In this document: one piece after another, positions 7,960-14,661 of the stretch
How positions within the stretch are numbered: position 1 is the stretch's first letter
How the letters are laid out: every line of letters begins with the position of its first letter
Assembly (NCBI GenBank): GCA_051961995.1
Contig: JBQCCR010000029.1
Span: 1 to 16,606, forward strand
DNA from: 66-474 sp051961995
GTDB lineage: Bacteria; Pseudomonadota; Gammaproteobacteria; Xanthomonadales; Rhodanobacteraceae
DNA length: 16,606 nucleotides
Direction: 5' to 3'
Position numbers and translations under genes: made by a program
Notes under the pieces: generated by a model
The model's database searches: none
What the model saw: the letters and a program-made list of their open reading frames with translations, nothing else
What the model was told of the DNA's origin: nothing

Positions 7960-10017
7960 TCAGTGTCCTTTCCGAGTGGTCACCGCCGGTGCAGCGCTCG
8001 TCGCCGAGGCCGCGGGCGTATCGGGTTCCAGATTGCACACCACCGATTTGCGGGTCGCCTTCACCGGCAGCGCGTACGCGGTACCGATTGCCGGCATGCG
8101 TGAGGTGACCGGCAGTGCGTCGCCGTGCATGCGCCAGTCGTAGAGCGTCTCGAACGACAGCACGCGGGCGACGTACTCGCGGGTTTCCTTGTACGGAATG
8201 GTGGCGATGAACACATCCGGCTCCAGCGCGCTGCGGGCATCCGCCCAGCGCCTTACCGGATCGGGGCCCGCGTTGTAGGCCGCGCTGGCCAGCCAGGGAT
8301 TGCCGTCGTACCGCAGCGCCATCGCCGCTAGGTAGCGGGTGCCCAGTGGAATATTGATTGCCGGATCGTATAGATCCGGTGCGTCGCCATAGGGCAGCCC
8401 GTTCTTGCGCGCGACCTCGGCCGCGGTGACCGGCAGCAGTTGCATCAGGCCGAAGGCATTGGCGGCGGAGTGCGCGTCCGTCTGCCAGGCGCTCTCGGCA
8501 CGGATGATCGCGTAGGCCCAGGCGGAATCAATCCCCGCCGCCTGCGACGCGTCCAGCACGCTCTTTTCATCCGCAAGCGGGAAGCGCTGCTCGTAGAGAT
8601 GTGTGTCGTCGGCATTGGCAAAAGCGAACACCGCACGGTCGTACCAGCCGCGCGAGTTCGCCAGCAGCGCGGCCTGCCTTTGATCGGCGTCGTCCAGATC
8701 GTCGAACGCGCGGCTCCATTCACGGCGCGCCGGGTGCAGCATGTCCAGCGCGAACAGCTCGAATGCGCGCGCGAAGCCGGGGATCGCCAGCAGCCGCTGC
8801 TGTGCCGCGTCGTCCGCCGCCAGTTGCTCGGGGCAGATCGTGTAGGGCAAACCGGCGCGATCGGCGGCGAGGAAGCCGTAAAAGCCCGTCTGCCTTGCGA
8901 GCTCGGCGTAGCCCGCTTGCGCCTCGGCCTGGTGGCCGAGCTTCTGCGCGATGCGCGCGCGCCAGTAGCGCCACTCGTCGTGTTCCATCTGCTGCGGTGT
9001 CAGCGCGTCGATCGCGGCCTGCGCGGCGTTCCAGTCGCTGCGCGCGAGCGCGACACGCACGCGCCATTCGCGGGTGGAGTCGGTTTGTGCCGAGGGCGGC
9101 AGCGCGATCAGCATTGCCAGCGCGCCGTCCTCGAAATCGGTCGCGCTGTAGAGTGCGAGCGCGGCAAGGATGCGGTCGCGTTGCGCGCCGTCGAAGGCGA
9201 AGCGCGACGACACCTTCTGCCACGCGGTTTCGGCATCATCGTCGTGGTGGTGGGCGTAGCGCGTGAGCGCGAGCGTCAGCGCCTGCCGGGTGCGCGGCGT
9301 GTCCGGCAATCGGTCCGCATTCTTCAGCAATGTGGCCGGTGTGCGCAGTGCATCGGCCAGACGCATTGCGATTACTGCATCGGTGCTCGACAGCCACGCG
9401 GCCGACTGCTCGATGGTCGAAGGCGCATTGGCTTCGACGGCGCGATCGATGCGTTCCCACACGAGTGGCCCGGTCAGCAGGCCTTGCGCATTCGCCGCAT
9501 CCAGCACGCCGGCGCATTCATCGGGCAGGCTGGGCTTGTCCCACAGCGCGGAGAGGTCGCGCGAAAAATCCAGCTTGCCGCCTTGCGAGAGTTTGGCCTG
9601 CAGCGCGTCGCAGGTCAGCGCATCGCCCAGGCCCGGATGGTAGAACGCCAGGAATCCGTTCCAGTCCTTTTGCTTGGCGAGCAGGGCCAACTCATCGCGA
9701 CGTAGATCCTGGGCGGGAATCAAATCCGGATACTTCGCGAGATAGGCAGTGATCTGCGCGGGATCCGCAGCGCCGAGATCGTGTTCCAGCGCCGCAGCTT
9801 CCAGGTACGGATACAGCGGATAACCTTCCAGACCGCGCGCCAGCGGTCGCCAATCCTGGCCATTGAAGGCGGCCGCGTAGGCGGCACGAAACGCCTCGCG
9901 CTGTTGCTGAAGGGTGGCCGTCTGGGCGTGCGCGAGCAGCGGCACGAACAGCAGCAGGGAAACCAGACGCCGCGGCAGAATCCACCGCGACGCGGACATG
10001 AGCAGTGCCGCGTTCAT
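7960..10017 (-). CDS. slt: Soluble lytic murein transglycosylase (Slt70-like)
   Basis: A 685-residue periplasmic enzyme that cleaves the MurNAc-GlcNAc bond of peptidoglycan to give 1,6-anhydro ends. The signal peptide has a basic RWILPRR, the core LVSLLLFVPLLA and the cleavage site AHA-Q at about 31/32. A long alpha-helical Ala-rich superhelical region (about 40-480) resembles the U/L domains of Slt70. The C-terminal SLT domain shows catalytic Glu508 in IIRAESAW, GLMQLLP (523-529) and AYNAGP (580-585), then IPYKETREYV (607-616). Size is close to E. coli Slt70 (645 residues). The open frame starts at 10068, but the ATGs at 10017 or 9999 fit the signal peptide better. A TAGAAT box (10030-10025) lies between 10068 and 10017. 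It follows the EEP gene closely. Confidence 0.93.
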   Translation of the reverse strand: MNAALLMSASRWILPRRLVSLLLFVPLLAHAQTATLQQQREAFRAAYAAAFNGQDWRPLARGLEGYPLYPYLEAAALEHDLGAADPAQITAYLAKYPDLIPAQDLRRDELALLAKQKDWNGFLAFYHPGLGDALTCDALQAKLSQGGKLDFSRDLSALWDKPSLPDECAGVLDAANAQGLLTGPLVWERIDRAVEANAPSTIEQSAAWLSSTDAVIAMRLADALRTPATLLKNADRLPDTPRTRQALTLALTRYAHHHDDDAETAWQKVSSRFAFDGAQRDRILAALALYSATDFEDGALAMLIALPPSAQTDSTREWRVRVALARSDWNAAQAAIDALTPQQMEHDEWRYWRARIAQKLGHQAEAQAGYAELARQTGFYGFLAADRAGLPYTICPEQLAADDAAQQRLLAIPGFARAFELFALDMLHPARREWSRAFDDLDDADQRQAALLANSRGWYDRAVFAFANADDTHLYEQRFPLADEKSVLDASQAAGIDSAWAYAIIRAESAWQTDAHSAANAFGLMQLLPVTAAEVARKNGLPYGDAPDLYDPAINIPLGTRYLAAMALRYDGNPWLASAAYNAGPDPVRRWADARSALEPDVFIATIPYKETREYVARVLSFETLYDWRMHGDALPVTSRMPAIGTAYALPVKATRKSVVCNLEPDTPAASATSAAPAVTTRKGH

Positions 10018-10077
10018 TGCCGCGATTCTAAACGATAGCGCGCGGGCTTGAGTCCATGCGCACCGCATCGCGCGCGC

Positions 10078-10863
10078 TCATGAAACCGGCTTCACCGGCA
10101 CCGGCACGCGGACCTCGGCGGCCAGGGGCAGGTGATCGGAGAACGCATCCGGCAGGGTCCACATGCGTTCGATCCTGATATCGGAGGACACCAGAATGTG
10201 GTCAATCGCGCGTTGCGGATGCCAGCTCGGAAACGTCGGGCGCACCTGCAGCGGTTCGGACAGCGAAGTGCGCGCGAACAGCACACGCAACTCGAGGCTG
10301 TCCGGATCGCAATTGAGGTCGCCCATCAGCACCGTATGCGGATGGCCGTGCAGCAACTCGGCGATGAACGAGAGTTGCCGCAGTCGTGCCTGCGGACCAA
10401 GCGAGAGATGCGCCACTGCCACCAGCAGCGAATCGCGATCGTTGCCGTAGCGCGCCAGCAGCACGCCGCGGCCGCGGCCGGGCAGCGGGTAATCGAGGAC
10501 TTCGGCAGGTTGCGAGCGACTGATCAGCCCGTTGGCCGAATGCGCGACATGCGACACGCGCCGGTTCGGCTGGTGGCTCCAGAACGGCAGCCCGGACGCT
10601 TCGGCCAGATATTGCGTCTGGTTGAGGAAGCCCGAGCGCATGCTGCCCGCGTCGGCTTCCTGCAGTCCGACCACGTCGAACTCGGCGATGGTGCGCGCCA
10701 GCTTGTCGAGATTGGTGCGCTTGTGCTTGCTTGGCAGGATCGCGCTCCAGCTGCGCGTCACGTACTCGTGATAGCGACCGACACTGGCGCCGGCGAGGAT
10801 GTTGCAGCTCAGCAGGCGCAGGGTGGACGCGGAAGGAGGGCTGGTTTCAACGGCATCATTCAC
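10078..10863 (-). CDS. Endonuclease/exonuclease/phosphatase (EEP) family hydrolase
   Basis: A 261-residue Mg2+-dependent phosphodiesterase-fold protein. All core motifs are present: SCNI (19-22), LQEAD (67-71, metal-binding Glu69), HLSLG (152-156), GDLNCD (181-186), IDHILVS (220-226) and SDHLPL (242-247, catalytic His). It has no signal peptide or membrane segment, so it is probably cytoplasmic. The substrate (nucleic acid, lipid phosphate or other) cannot be read from sequence. The start is a GTG at 10863; a stop codon lies 12 bases further upstream in the same frame, so the choice is constrained. From memory, EEP genes often accompany the engB-cytochrome c4-dsbA cluster in Pseudomonas, as here. 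The gap to slt is short, so cotranscription is likely. Confidence 0.88.
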   Translation of the reverse strand: MNDAVETSPPSASTLRLLSCNILAGASVGRYHEYVTRSWSAILPSKHKRTNLDKLARTIAEFDVVGLQEADAGSMRSGFLNQTQYLAEASGLPFWSHQPNRRVSHVAHSANGLISRSQPAEVLDYPLPGRGRGVLLARYGNDRDSLLVAVAHLSLGPQARLRQLSFIAELLHGHPHTVLMGDLNCDPDSLELRVLFARTSLSEPLQVRPTFPSWHPQRAIDHILVSSDIRIERMWTLPDAFSDHLPLAAEVRVPVPVKPVS

Positions 10864-10916
10864 CCGGCAAGCCTAGCAGTTTGCCGATGAACGTTCCTGT
10901 CGCGGGTCGCCAACAA

Positions 10917-10942
10917 GGGTTGCGGCTGCCGGTGCGGCAACC
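10917..10942 (-). terminator. Possible weak terminator or hairpin after the lipoprotein DsbA gene
   Basis: In the 99-bp gap between the lipoprotein dsbA stop and the EEP start, GGTTGC and GCAACC form a 6-bp stem around a GC-rich loop. Read leftward, only CTTGTTGG follows, with no real T-run. It may slow or stabilise transcription rather than end it. Confidence 0.25.
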
Positions 10943-10962
10943 GACAACCGTGAACCTGCGAC

Positions 10963-11688
10963 TTATTTCTCTTCCTGCTTCACCAGCCATGCGCCGAGTT
11001 TCGCCAACTCCGCGTAGCTTTCCACCTCGTTGCTGCGGTAATCGGCCACGAACGGCGCATCCGGCGCGCTGCTCTGCAGATGCCCGACCACCAGCGTCGG
11101 CGTGGCATCGATGCCCCAGCTCTTTTCCAGTGCCTGATCGGCGGCGATCATTGCGTCGGTCTGCCCGGAGTTGGCGGTATCCAGGAATTTTTGTTGCTCC
11201 ACACCGTGGCGTGCGTAGAACGCGGCCAGATCATCCAGCGAGTTCAGCGGATAATTCTGCTGCATCGCCTGGAACAGCGCGTCGTGGGTCTGGCTCAACA
11301 CGCCCAGTTGCCTCGCCGCGTAGAACGCGCGCGCATACGGCTCCCAGGCCGGGCTGAAGATCGCCGGCATGTAGCGCACCTGCACATCCTTCGGCAAATT
11401 CCCGCGCAGCGTGTCGAAGAACGGCACGAATTCCGCACAATGCGGGCAGGCGTAGGAGAACACTTCCACCACCGCGACCGGCCCGTTCGCCTGCTGCGTG
11501 CTCTTGATGCGCACGTACTGCTTGCCTTCGGTGTAGCTGCCACTTGCCGCTTTTGCGCTGCTGGCTGCCGAGGCCGGCGCGGAAACCGAAGAACCATCGG
11601 TGTCGTTGTGCGCCGAGCACGCTGCGGTCAACAGCAGGCCCGCGGCGAGCAGGACGACGGTGAGGGCGCGGGCGCGGCGCGTGCTCAT
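10963..11688 (-). CDS. DsbA-like thiol:disulfide oxidoreductase, predicted lipoprotein
   Basis: A 241-residue thioredoxin-fold protein related to DsbA. The N-terminus has basic residues, the core LTVVLLAAGLLL and LTAAC with Cys24, which is a plausible lipobox; Thr at -3 is less usual than Leu or Val. A Ser/Ala-rich linker (about 25-50) would tether the catalytic domain to a membrane. The redox site is CPHC (81-84), the classic E. coli DsbA dipeptide, and the cis-Pro loop is ATPT (195-198, Pro197). The gene starts inside the dsbA stop (ATGA overlap at 11685-11688), so the two are translationally coupled. The probable job is oxidising envelope proteins from a membrane-anchored position. A lipid anchor is inferred, not proven; a plain signal peptide is the alternative. 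Confidence 0.9.
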   Translation of the reverse strand: MSTRRARALTVVLLAAGLLLTAACSAHNDTDGSSVSAPASAASSAKAASGSYTEGKQYVRIKSTQQANGPVAVVEVFSYACPHCAEFVPFFDTLRGNLPKDVQVRYMPAIFSPAWEPYARAFYAARQLGVLSQTHDALFQAMQQNYPLNSLDDLAAFYARHGVEQQKFLDTANSGQTDAMIAADQALEKSWGIDATPTLVVGHLQSSAPDAPFVADYRSNEVESYAELAKLGAWLVKQEEK

Positions 11689-12383
11689 TGCTTCTTCGCC
11701 TGCCGTTCCAGGCCGATCAGGTAATTGGTCAGCTCGACCATCTGGTCGACGCCGCCCGCGGTGCCGAGGTCATAACGCCACTTGCCATCCACGATCATGG
11801 TCGGCGTGCCGGTCACGCCCATCGCCTTGATCTGCGCATCGGCGCGCTTCATCTTCATGTTCACCGCGAACGAATTGGCGGTGGCGATGAACACGTCCGG
11901 CTTCACCCCGTACTTCGCGTAGAACTTGGCGACGTCCTGAAGGTTCGGCAGCGGATTCTTCAGCCTGCCGGTGGCCGGATCGGCTACCGCCAGCTCGCCG
12001 GTCTGGTGGATGGCCTTGAACATCGCGTCATGCGTCTTGGCTTCGACGCCCAGTGCCTGCGCGGCGAAATACGCGCGCTGGAACACCGGCCAGTCCTCCT
12101 GCGGAAGGAACGACGCCGGCAGGTACGCCATCTGCGCGTCGGCCGGCAACGACTTCGCGATCCTGTCCGCGTAGGGCAGGAAGCGCCAGCACACCGGGCA
12201 GGCATAGGAAAACACTTCCATCACTTCGATCTTGCCGGCGGGCACCGTGGTCGGCTGCTGCGGCTCGATGCGGAAGTAGTTCTTGCCTTCCACCCATTTG
12301 GTGCCGGTGGACGCCGGCGCCTGCGCGGCGGCGACGCCGGCGAAAGCGAGCAGGGACAGGGACAACAATACGCGCTTGATCAT
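11685..12383 (-). CDS. dsbA: Thiol:disulfide interchange protein DsbA
   Basis: A 232-residue periplasmic oxidoreductase that introduces disulfides into exported proteins. The signal peptide is MIKRVLLSLSLLAFAGVAAA with cleavage before Gln21. The active site is CPVC (62-65) in VFSYACPVCWRF; PV instead of the E. coli PH dipeptide should change the redox potential. The cis-Pro loop is TGTPT (191-195, Pro194), followed by MIVDGKWRYD. The helical insertion region contains NLQDVAKFYAKYGV (147-160). GAGGAA lies 6 bases before the ATG. It overlaps the lipoprotein DsbA gene downstream by four bases and follows cytochrome c4 after 160 bp. No dsbB is visible in the window. Confidence 0.95.
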   Translation of the reverse strand: MIKRVLLSLSLLAFAGVAAAQAPASTGTKWVEGKNYFRIEPQQPTTVPAGKIEVMEVFSYACPVCWRFLPYADRIAKSLPADAQMAYLPASFLPQEDWPVFQRAYFAAQALGVEAKTHDAMFKAIHQTGELAVADPATGRLKNPLPNLQDVAKFYAKYGVKPDVFIATANSFAVNMKMKRADAQIKAMGVTGTPTMIVDGKWRYDLGTAGGVDQMVELTNYLIGLERQAKKQ

Positions 12384-12465
12384 CGCGGCTTCCTCGTTGA
12401 CAAATTCAAACCGGCAGTCTCGGTGCGCGCGGCTGAATGGTGATCGAAGCTTCGCGCGACCAGCC

Positions 12466-12537
12466 TTCGCCCCCCGGGGGACCAGGGGCGAACAGCGATC
12501 AAGACCGCTGGTGGTGAGAAAACCTCACCACCGGCGG
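12466..12537 (-). other. Two tandem hairpins between cytochrome c4 and dsbA
   Basis: The 160-bp gap holds two GC-rich stems. CCGCTGGTGGTGAG (12505-12518) pairs with CTCACCACCGGCGG (12524-12537), 14 bp with one G-U pair. TTCGCCCC (12466-12473) pairs with GGGGCGAA (12485-12492). Read leftward, neither is followed by a T-run, so a classic terminator is unlikely. They could reduce read-through from cytochrome c4, protect its mRNA end or form part of the dsbA leader. Confidence 0.5.
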
Positions 12538-12543
12538 CACGAT

Positions 12544-13485
12544 TCATTGCTTGCTGCTGCCGTTCGCGGGCTTGGCCGCGCCGGCGGGCGCCTTCGCCGG
12601 TGCGGCTTCCGGGCCGCTCACCTGCTCGCCGGGCTGCGCGGTGTGCAGGCCTTCCACGTAACTCGCGACCGCCGCGATGTCGGCGGAAGTCAGGCGTGTG
12701 GCGATCGCAGGCATGATCTGCGCGTGCGGATCACTGCCCCAGGAATTGTCGCCGTCGTGCCAGCCCTGCAATTGCTTCTGCACGTAGTCGGCATGCTGGC
12801 CGGCGAGCTGCGGATAGACCGCGCCCGGGTTGCCGTGGCCATCGGGACCGTGGCAGGACATGCAGGCGGGCACCAGGCGTTCCGGATTGCCTTCGCGGAA
12901 CAGCTTGCCGCCGGGGCCGGCGAGCGCCTCATCGGTCACGCCCGGCAGCGATTTCTGCGAAGCGAAGTACGCGCCGATGTCGTGCATGTCCTGCGGCGTG
13001 AGCGGCGCGGCCATGCCCTGCATGATGGCGTTGGTGCGCGAGCCGCTCTTGAAGTTCATCAACTGGCGGACGATGTAGCTCTCGTTCTGTCCGGCGAGCT
13101 TGGGATACTGCGCATCGCTCGAATTGCCGTCCATGCCGTGGCAGGCCGCGCATGCGCCGGCCTTGGTCTGGCCGACCTTGGAATCGCCCGGCTTGGTCGG
13201 CACCGCTTCCAGCTTGGCCAGTTCCGCGGCGGCGGAAGGATTGGACGAAGTCGGCGCGGCGGTGCTGGAAGGCGCGGCCGGACTGGTGGCGGTCGCGTTC
13301 ATCGGCGTCTTCACCGGGCCGGCGGAAGCCGGATTCGCTTCGCGCGGCGTGTTCGGCGCCAGCGTCTTGGAGCCGGTGGTGCGGGCGGGAGTCTTGGAAG
13401 CCGGAGGATTCGCCGGCATCTGGGCGAAGGCCACGCCACTTACAATCAGCACGGCGACCAGGGCAAGTGTTTGCCGGAAACTCAT
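12544..13485 (-). CDS. Di-haem cytochrome c4 with long Pro/Ala/Thr-rich N-terminal linker
   Basis: A 313-residue exported di-haem cytochrome that carries electrons to terminal oxidases in the periplasm. The signal peptide (about 1-21) ends AFA before Gln22. Two haem-binding sites, CAACH (112-116) and CMSCH (208-212), lie in repeated domains that each contain YPxLAGQ (127-133 and 224-230). Axial Met ligands are likely in NAIMQGMAAPLT (around 155-158) and IMPAIATRLT (Met258). Cytochromes c4 usually have about 190-210 residues; the excess here is a low-complexity Pro/Ala/Thr/Ser segment (about 22-95) and an Ala/Pro/Lys tail (about 289-313). The ATG at 13485 has GGGAG upstream. The frame remains open further upstream, but that stretch lacks protein-like features. 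Confidence 0.93.
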   Translation of the reverse strand: MSFRQTLALVAVLIVSGVAFAQMPANPPASKTPARTTGSKTLAPNTPREANPASAGPVKTPMNATATSPAAPSSTAAPTSSNPSAAAELAKLEAVPTKPGDSKVGQTKAGACAACHGMDGNSSDAQYPKLAGQNESYIVRQLMNFKSGSRTNAIMQGMAAPLTPQDMHDIGAYFASQKSLPGVTDEALAGPGGKLFREGNPERLVPACMSCHGPDGHGNPGAVYPQLAGQHADYVQKQLQGWHDGDNSWGSDPHAQIMPAIATRLTSADIAAVASYVEGLHTAQPGEQVSGPEAAPAKAPAGAAKPANGSSKQ

Positions 13486-13592
13486 AAAGTTCTTCTCCCG
13501 GGAAATCGAATCGCTGAACAAGCTGCTGCGCTCGGCCACGGAGCTCCTGGCCATGAGGCAACTCCGGTCGCGCGCCGGCGGTGCGAGGATCA

Positions 13593-13707
13593 GGGCCGGT
13601 ACATGGACGTACCGCTCTGGGCCCGAGGAATGCTCATGTACTGATGTGTACACTCCGCTTCCTGCGCTCCGGCGTCGCGTAACCTGCCTCCGCTCGCGAC
13701 GCTTTTT
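13593..13707 (+). ncRNA. Candidate small RNA with C-rich loops upstream of engB
   Basis: Consecutive plus-strand hairpins end in an intrinsic terminator although no plus-strand gene precedes it. Hairpin 1 is CGGTAC (13597-13602) with GTACCG (13609-13614). Hairpin 2 pairs AGGAA-T-GC (13626-13633) with GCTTCCT (13657-13663) and contains an inner TGTAC/GTACA stem (13637-13641, 13648-13652). The third is the terminator stem at 13672-13702, followed by TTTTT. Unpaired segments contain CTCC (13653-13656, 13667-13670) and CCTCC (13687-13691), complementary to Shine-Dalgarno sequences. Spot 42 in enterics and ErsA in Pseudomonas lie next to engB, and Xanthomonas sX13 is known for C-rich loops. The 5' end is a guess and no promoter is evident. 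An engB leader attenuator is the main alternative. Confidence 0.4.
13672..13707 (+). terminator. Rho-independent terminator upstream of engB
   Basis: GCGTCGCG (13672-13679) pairs perfectly with CGCGACGC (13695-13702) around a 15-base loop that contains CCTCC, followed directly by TTTTT (13703-13707). It points rightward, 147 bases before engB, where no coding gene ends, so it implies a non-coding transcript or an attenuated leader. Confidence 0.6.
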
Positions 13708-13853
13708 CAGCGATTCGCGTCCGAGCAGCCATGTGGCATGGCGCAATAGCAAACCGCGGGATTATCCCTGTCCCTTCAGAAACGGTCAAACCTTGTCCCG
13801 GCCATGGACTGGCCGGGAACCCTTCGCAGGGATGCAAAAAACCTCTCTCCGAC

Positions 13854-14462
13854 ATGCAACCCAAGACAGAGCACAACCCGTTGCGCAACGCGCATTTCGT
13901 GCTGGCCGCGCCAGAAATCCGGCAGCTGCCCGCCGACAGCGGCGCCGAAATCGCCTTCGCCGGCGTGTCCAATGCGGGCAAGTCCAGCGCGCTGAATGCA
14001 CTGGTCGGCCACGCCGCGCTGGCGCGCACCAGCAAGACGCCCGGGCGCACCCAGCAGATCGTGGCGTTCGAATTGCCGGACGGCCATCGCCTGATTGACC
14101 TGCCGGGTTATGGCTATGCGAAGGTGCCGGAGGCGATGCGCGAACACTGGCGGGTCGCCATTGATGCATACCTGCACGAGCGCCGCAGCCTGCGCGGACT
14201 GGTGCTGATCGCCGACCTGCGCCACGCATTGAAACCCTACGACCAGCAGATGCTGCGCTTCTGCGCGGACATCGGCTTGCCCTGCGTCATCTTGCTCAGC
14301 AAGGCCGACAAGCTGTCGCGTACGCAGGCGCTCACCGCGCAGCGGAAGGTGGACGCCGAAGTCCGGAAGGCGCAGTGGAGCGCGCGCACCATCCTGTTTT
14401 CCGCCACCGCCGGCACCGGCGTGGAGGAAGCTCGCGAGGCGGTGATGGATCTGCTGCGGTAG
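13854..14462 (+). CDS. engB: Ribosome biogenesis GTP-binding protein EngB (YihA/YsxC)
   Basis: A 202-residue cytoplasmic GTPase needed for late assembly of the large ribosomal subunit and cell division. All G motifs are present: G1 GVSNAGKSS (37-45), G2 within KTPGRTQ (61-67), G3 DLPGYGYAKV (82-91), G4 SKAD (149-152, where many GTPases have N/TKxD) and G5 SATAGTG (183-189). Length is typical. The start is the ATG at 13854, which gives the conserved NAHFVLAAPEIRQLP N-terminus; an upstream ATG in the same frame (13731) would add 41 unlike residues. No good Shine-Dalgarno is present within 12 bases. The leader folds into two hairpins just upstream. It points away from cytochrome c4 and towards gshA. 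Confidence 0.95.
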   Translation: MQPKTEHNPLRNAHFVLAAPEIRQLPADSGAEIAFAGVSNAGKSSALNALVGHAALARTSKTPGRTQQIVAFELPDGHRLIDLPGYGYAKVPEAMREHWRVAIDAYLHERRSLRGLVLIADLRHALKPYDQQMLRFCADIGLPCVILLSKADKLSRTQALTAQRKVDAEVRKAQWSARTILFSATAGTGVEEAREAVMDLLR

Positions 14463-14477
14463 CGCGCCTGCGCGCGA

Positions 14478-14530
14478 GCGGCGAACGAAGTCGAAACGCA
14501 CGCCCGTGGATCCTTCGACTTCGGCGCCGC
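14478..14530. repeat. Inverted repeat downstream of engB
   Basis: GCGGCGAACGAAGTCGAA (14478-14495) and TTCGACTTCGGCGCCGC (14514-14530) are complementary except for one or two positions, around an 18-base loop. It begins 15 bases after the engB stop. The TTCGACTTCG core and the following GGATCCGCCTCAGGATGAGC resemble dispersed repeats found in many proteobacterial genomes. There is no T-run, so it is probably a repeat that may also protect the mRNA end. The rest of the 199-bp gap before gshA holds an AT-richer patch (about 14580-14615) that could contain the gshA promoter. Confidence 0.5.
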
Positions 14531-14661
14531 CAGCGGGATCCGCCTCAGGATGAGCGGGCATCGGGGCGTCAACCCTGCCTCGCAAAAATTTCAACACCGA
14601 CCCGTTTGCAAATTGCATCGCGCGTCCCCATCCTGCGGCGATCATCCATACGGAAGCGCGC

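Larger units (their letters stand above)
13486..13853. other. Gene-free divergent region between cytochrome c4 and engB
   Basis: This 368-bp region should contain the leftward promoter of cytochrome c4 and the rightward promoter of engB; I could not identify convincing -10/-35 pairs for either. It holds a candidate small RNA (about 13593-13707). Beyond that it has three more plus-strand stems: GCCATG-TGG-CATGGC (13728-13742), the perfect 8-bp CCCGGCCA/TGGCCGGG (13797-13804 and 13810-13817) and CCCT-TCGC-AGGG (13820-13831). The last two lie in the probable engB leader. Frames that stay open across the region look like shadows, not genes. Confidence 0.6.

Noticed and set aside
8440..9705. Rightward 421-codon frame opposite slt
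   Set aside because: Antisense to the conserved Slt coding sequence, without recognisable motifs or a ribosome binding site.
12283..13644. Rightward 453-codon frame opposite cytochrome c4
   Set aside because: Antisense to the haem motifs; the Gly/Arg/His-rich translation is typical of shadow frames.
12544..13752. Upstream extension of cytochrome c4 to 402 codons
   Set aside because: It would bury the clear signal peptide that begins at 13485 and covers the divergent regulatory region with the candidate small RNA.
13731..13853. N-terminal extension of EngB from the ATG at 13731
   Set aside because: The added 41 residues do not resemble EngB, and the segment contains strong hairpins typical of a leader.
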